Origin: Trachelipus rathkii
Taxonomy: Eukaryota; Arthropoda; Malacostraca; Isopoda; Trachelipodidae
Length of the DNA: 37,500 nt
Direction of reading: 5' to 3'
Assembly (NCBI GenBank): GCA_015478945.1
Contig: JABUQX010002534.1
Coordinates: 7,501-45,000 of the forward strand
The position numbers were made by a program, and so were the translations under genes. The first letter of the stretch is position 1; each line of letters begins with the position of its first letter. The notes beneath the pieces were generated by a model. That model saw only the letters and a program-made list of their open reading frames with translations, did no database searches and was not told the DNA's origin. This document shows positions 33,681-37,500 of the stretch, in pieces.

Positions 33681-35520
33681 GATATGAATGTCCCAGAATG
33701 AAAACGGCGGTCATTTTCAATATACGGGTACTATTGATAGAAAGTAGGAGCATATAACTCTCATACATGTATGCTCATTAACGTTTCGTTACCGTGAGAT
33801 ACAGCTACTATCCAAGGTCAACTGTATAAGGTCAAATATTGCGACAAAAACCGGCACAAATCCTAACACCTACGAGAATCGCGATATATATAGGCTGGTG
33901 TGCTGAGTAATATAAGGTGGTGTGTGACGTAAACGACAGTTCAGACGAAATTGTAAGCCTCCCCTAATGAAGTCAAGTCGATAACTTATCGCCGGGTTAG
34001 TTTAAACTAAAACATACAAGTATAACGTCTCCACCGGTCACATCTGTCTTAATATTGCCGGTGTCGTAAATATTGCGTGTATTCATAATAATTCAGTACG
34101 TTCTTCGATGCCCATCGCAACCACAGTATTCACCAGCAAGAGAAGTACGACGATCATTGTGTACTTAAATACGGCTGGATTGTGTGACGTTAAATACATA
34201 TAGTGCAGGCGTGCGTGCATATACAGTGTGCATATCCAGCTGTCGAAAACAAAACGGTTGCCGCATAGGTCTGGTTTTACGAGGACGTATCAGCAACTAT
34301 GTGAGACCATGGGAATCAATTAGACCGCAGGTGGCTGAGGTATCTGCGGGTTAGCAGGTTATACGGTAGCTGTTTCTTATCTTTCGTTCGGCACACGGCC
34401 ATCCATGCCCATGACATTCCTCCTGCGGTTATTTTGACACATAACCAGCTATCATGAGGTACCCTAGAGAGGCGGCCGACTTTGCTGCTCCAAGTCACCT
34501 TATGTGGATAACACTGGCGAACGGATTGGACGCTCATGCATGATCATCTTTCAACGTGTAACAGCATTTAGTGCCAACTTTACTACGACCATATACTGGC
34601 ATACGTATCGACTGATAATTCAGTTACGTGTACTTCTCTATGAATGAAACGTTTATATTAATCATATTAATAATTAACGAGCATATAGTATATATAAATG
34701 CGTAAAGATAAAGATAGTTATTTTCCTTCAGAGTCAGTGCTACGCAAGGTAAACTAGAGACAAAATATTAAAGCTATACCTTTTATCCAGTAATGTACTT
34801 GATTAGGCACAAAAAGCCTCACAACTGAACAGATATATAAGGTTAAAACATATAAGTCATCTTTAAGTGTGGTATGAAGAGCATAGTGGATAATAGCACC
34901 GTGACGCAATCACATGCAATCAGTGAAGCAACCATCACCCTTTTGGTCCTGCTCTTCTTGGGTTGCTGTTTTTTAATAGGGCGATCCACTACATCTTTAA
35001 ATGCTCCGGGGAATAGTCCGGGACCCAGACTGGACAGAGGTTTTGATGGTTGGTACTTTTGGAATTTTTTATCATCGGCACATACGCAAGTCGCATAGGG
35101 AGGAAGGAGGAGATGTTCAGCTATGCGGGCGTCTTTACTATAAATATATAAAGGTTTAAACGAATAATACATTTTCCCGAAAAAACCTCGGGTTACATCA
35201 GTTTAAACGCATGCTTCTGGAATTATTATTATTATTGATGTATTCAGAAACTATTACCTATTAATTTCAAATTTCTATTATTACAACAGGAAAAGGTTAT
35301 TTAAGGTTATCTGAGTTATTTGACTTATATCTTTGATTATAGCTAATATATTTATTATTCCCTAGGGTATGTAATGTGTAGAGATTAGTCGGATATGTAA
35401 CATTAAAAATCAGGTGAAGTTGGTATGTCATGATTGGATGAGGCTTGTGGTTTGGCGGCAGTTTTTCGGGAAGGGGTACGGAGACTATTAATCTCGAGAT
35501 TTTATACATTCTTAACGCTT
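33681..35520. other. Unassigned balanced-composition island with short open frames
   Basis: Sequence complexity and G/C content rise sharply here, between simple repeats on both sides. The longest frames are 34843-35172 on the minus strand (109 codons, with a basic KKQQPKKSRTKR block followed by a hydrophobic stretch) and an overlapping plus-strand frame 34874-35098 with a hydrophobic LLVLLFLGCCFLI segment. A 73-codon minus-strand frame at 34316-34537 is Trp- and Arg-rich. None has a domain I recognise, and both strands being open is a warning against calling genes. A dispersed repeat or a decayed transposon is an equal possibility. Confidence 0.4.
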
Positions 35521-35804
35521 TTCTTTATATATATTATTATATTTATATTAATATATATATATATTATATTAATATATACGCACCTGGCTTAATACTTAAA
35601 CTACTCCTTTTTACGGATTACAGTAATATAATAGGTATATAATATATATATAGGTAGAAGTAGCACTGTTAATCATATGGCCATCCATCCTTTATGACTT
35701 GAATCAGCTCTACAATTTTTCCTGGAGTGCAATCGCTCAGTAGAAATTGAAGAAAATGAACAACAAATGGTTATTCTTTCAATAAATCTTGGCATGCTGC
35801 AAGC

Positions 35805-36100
35805 AGAGAGAGGAAAGAGAGAGAGAGAGGGAGAGGAGGAGGAGAGGAGAGAGAGAGAGCAGTATGCAGATGGACGAGGATTGAGCGAGAGGGAACTGGG
35901 CAGGAAAGGACGCAGCAGGAGGACAGAGGAGTAAGCGGTGAAGTGGAGAAAGGAAGTAAGGTAGAGAGAGAGAGAGAGAGAGCGAAGCGAAGAATTAGAT
36001 GGCGCAGAGAGGAAAGTTCTAAGGGAGAAGAAGAGGTAGAGACGGACAAGAATGAGAGTACCGCTGTATAGTAGATGAGAGAGAGGTAGGAGGGTAGTCC
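35805..36100. repeat. Degenerate (GA)n purine tract
   Basis: GAGAGA-rich sequence with interruptions; the opposite-strand frames through it (Ser/Leu-rich) are repeat artefacts. Confidence 0.85.
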
Positions 36101-36305
36101 GGGGTAGGACACTGAGAAGGCAGTCAAGAAGAGAGTTTGCCTACTATTGAAACGAGGCCCGGGAGGGAGATGGAGGGAATTTTATCATGAGGGAAAAGCT
36201 TCTATATACGCAACTTTAATAAACTTATCAAAATAGCCAGGTGAATTTTAGGAAGGAATAATTAAATATTAGACTCTCGTACTTCATATGCGTCCTTTCA
36301 TTTCT

Positions 36306-36545
36306 TTCAAACACACACACACAGCCAACACAATAATGTCCAGAATAAAGATATGCAATCGCTGCGCGGAGGTCCGTGTGGCATGCGACCACACCAACAA
36401 CCACCGCAACGACCACGAGGCCCGTGACTTGCCACCACACCCACATCCACCTCTCTCTCTTCCATCTCTCTCCTCTCCTTCATCTCTCTCTCTCATCCCT
36501 CTCTCTCTCCTCTCGCTCTCCTCTTCCTCGTCACTCTCTCTCTCG
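36306..36545. repeat. Short (CA)n run and (CT)n tract
   Basis: A short CA run (36306-36323) and, from about 36448, a CT-rich tract lie on either side of a small mixed stretch. No gene is visible. Confidence 0.75.
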
Positions 36546-36579
36546 GCAACCAGACACGCACACACACACATTAATATTA

Positions 36580-37050
36580 TCTATATATATATAATATATA
36601 TATATAGTATATAGTAATATAGATATATAATAATATAATATAAATATATATATATATATAAATATTATATATATATTATAATATATATCTTATATACCGT
36701 ACATCGGGTATCCCCGAGTGAATCCCCACTCTTAAGCCCCGGTGGTTCCATGTTAGACGCACGAATTAAGCTCGAAAAGACCTTAGAGAGAGACGAGAAT
36801 TACAACACAGACCTTTTTGAATGATTTTAATTCGCTCCTTTTTTTCTATTTCTTGGTTGGCCATCTGTTGGAAAGGGACAGATTTTTATGCCCTCCTTGT
36901 CATTCAAATGATGCTCACAAATTTCGAACTAAATAATAGTATATATATATATATATATTAATATATATAATATATATATAAAATTATATACTATATATAT
37001 ATATATATATATATCTATAATATATTACTATATATAAGGTATATATATAT
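36580..37050. repeat. TA tracts around a short unassigned unique segment
   Basis: TA repeats at 36580-36690 and 36943-37050 surround 36691-36942, which has mixed composition, no open frame of note and a small hairpin (GAGTG, loop, CACTC at 36716-36731). Confidence 0.7.
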
Positions 37051-37500
37051 ACAGTAAAACGGTAGATAAAGAGTAAGGTTATTGTTTGTGAGCGAGGACA
37101 GTCCGTCCTCGGGTGAGAAGTATGTTTGGATGGTGAGCAACTGGAACAAGTGTCTTGGGTTTAAATATTTTCGGAATATAATAATATATATATATTATAT
37201 ATATATAGTATATTATATATATATAATATATATATATATACTATTATAGTTAATATATATATATATACTATAATATATATATGATATATATATATATATA
37301 ATAATATATATATATATATAATTTATATTATATATATAATATATATAAATATTTGGATGAAAAGAAGCAACGGATGATGCAGGGTGTAGTAGGACAGTTG
37401 TGAATGGTATGGGAAGTTGGCTGGAGCAATTAAATCCTTGGCGGAATATTGAGGGACCTAAGTTTTTAGTGCGCTATAAGGGGTCCTCTACATGAGGACA
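37051..37500 (+). mobile_element. LINE fragment E, same family as A-D, split by a TA tract and cut by the window edge
   Basis: Bases 37060-37175 match about 14630-14740 of LINE copy B (GAGCGAGGACAGTCC, GATGGTGAGCAACTGGAACAA, GTTTAAATATTT). Homology resumes at 37347 with TTGGATGAAAAG and continues to the window end. The intervening 170 bases are TA repeat. The coding region affected is the conserved KYLGYVLDEKG block of the reverse transcriptase. The copy presumably continues beyond the window. Confidence 0.8.

Overview
This window looks like intergenic and intronic DNA from a metazoan, most likely an arthropod. A decapod crustacean is my best guess, from the very long (TA)n tracts and the mix of LINEs, but this is inference. 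There is no sign of bacterial gene organisation. The only plausible host-gene piece is one terminal exon at 11483-11719. Almost everything else is transposable elements and simple repeats.

Region 1 (1-10257) is one large Ty3/Gypsy-type LTR retrotransposon on the minus strand, complete except that the window cuts into its 3' LTR. Read in its own direction it has a 5' LTR (10257-8282), an 18-nt tRNA-Lys-type primer binding site, gag with four CCHC-type zinc knuckles, a textbook -1 ribosomal frameshift signal (slippery UUUAAAC, 6-nt spacer, stem-loop), pol, a 1.2-kb untranslated 3' region, a polypurine tract and the 3' LTR. The unusual part is pol. Protease, reverse transcriptase and RNase H are followed not by an integrase but by an OTU-like domain whose catalytic Cys and Asp positions are Ala and Gly.

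Region 2 (10258-19386) holds a host terminal exon and four copies (A-D) of one endonuclease-type LINE, every one bounded by (TA)n tracts. B is near full length but heavily decayed. C is internally deleted and D is 5'-truncated. B and C lie tail to tail.

Region 3 (19387-25345) is a series of unrelated LINE remnants: a LINE (G) with a 2A-like ribosome-skipping motif before a PHD-like zinc finger, a CR1/L2-like 3' end (H) with an in-frame tandem duplication, a small piece of the A-D LINE family (F), and a Jockey/I-like pseudogene (I).

Region 4 (25346-37050) is very AT-rich DNA with no gene I can recognise. It includes (TA)n, (TTA)n, (TC)n and (GA)n tracts and two islands of more balanced composition (27191-28600 and 33681-35520). 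A sixth piece of the A-D LINE family (E), itself split by a TA tract, runs off the right edge.
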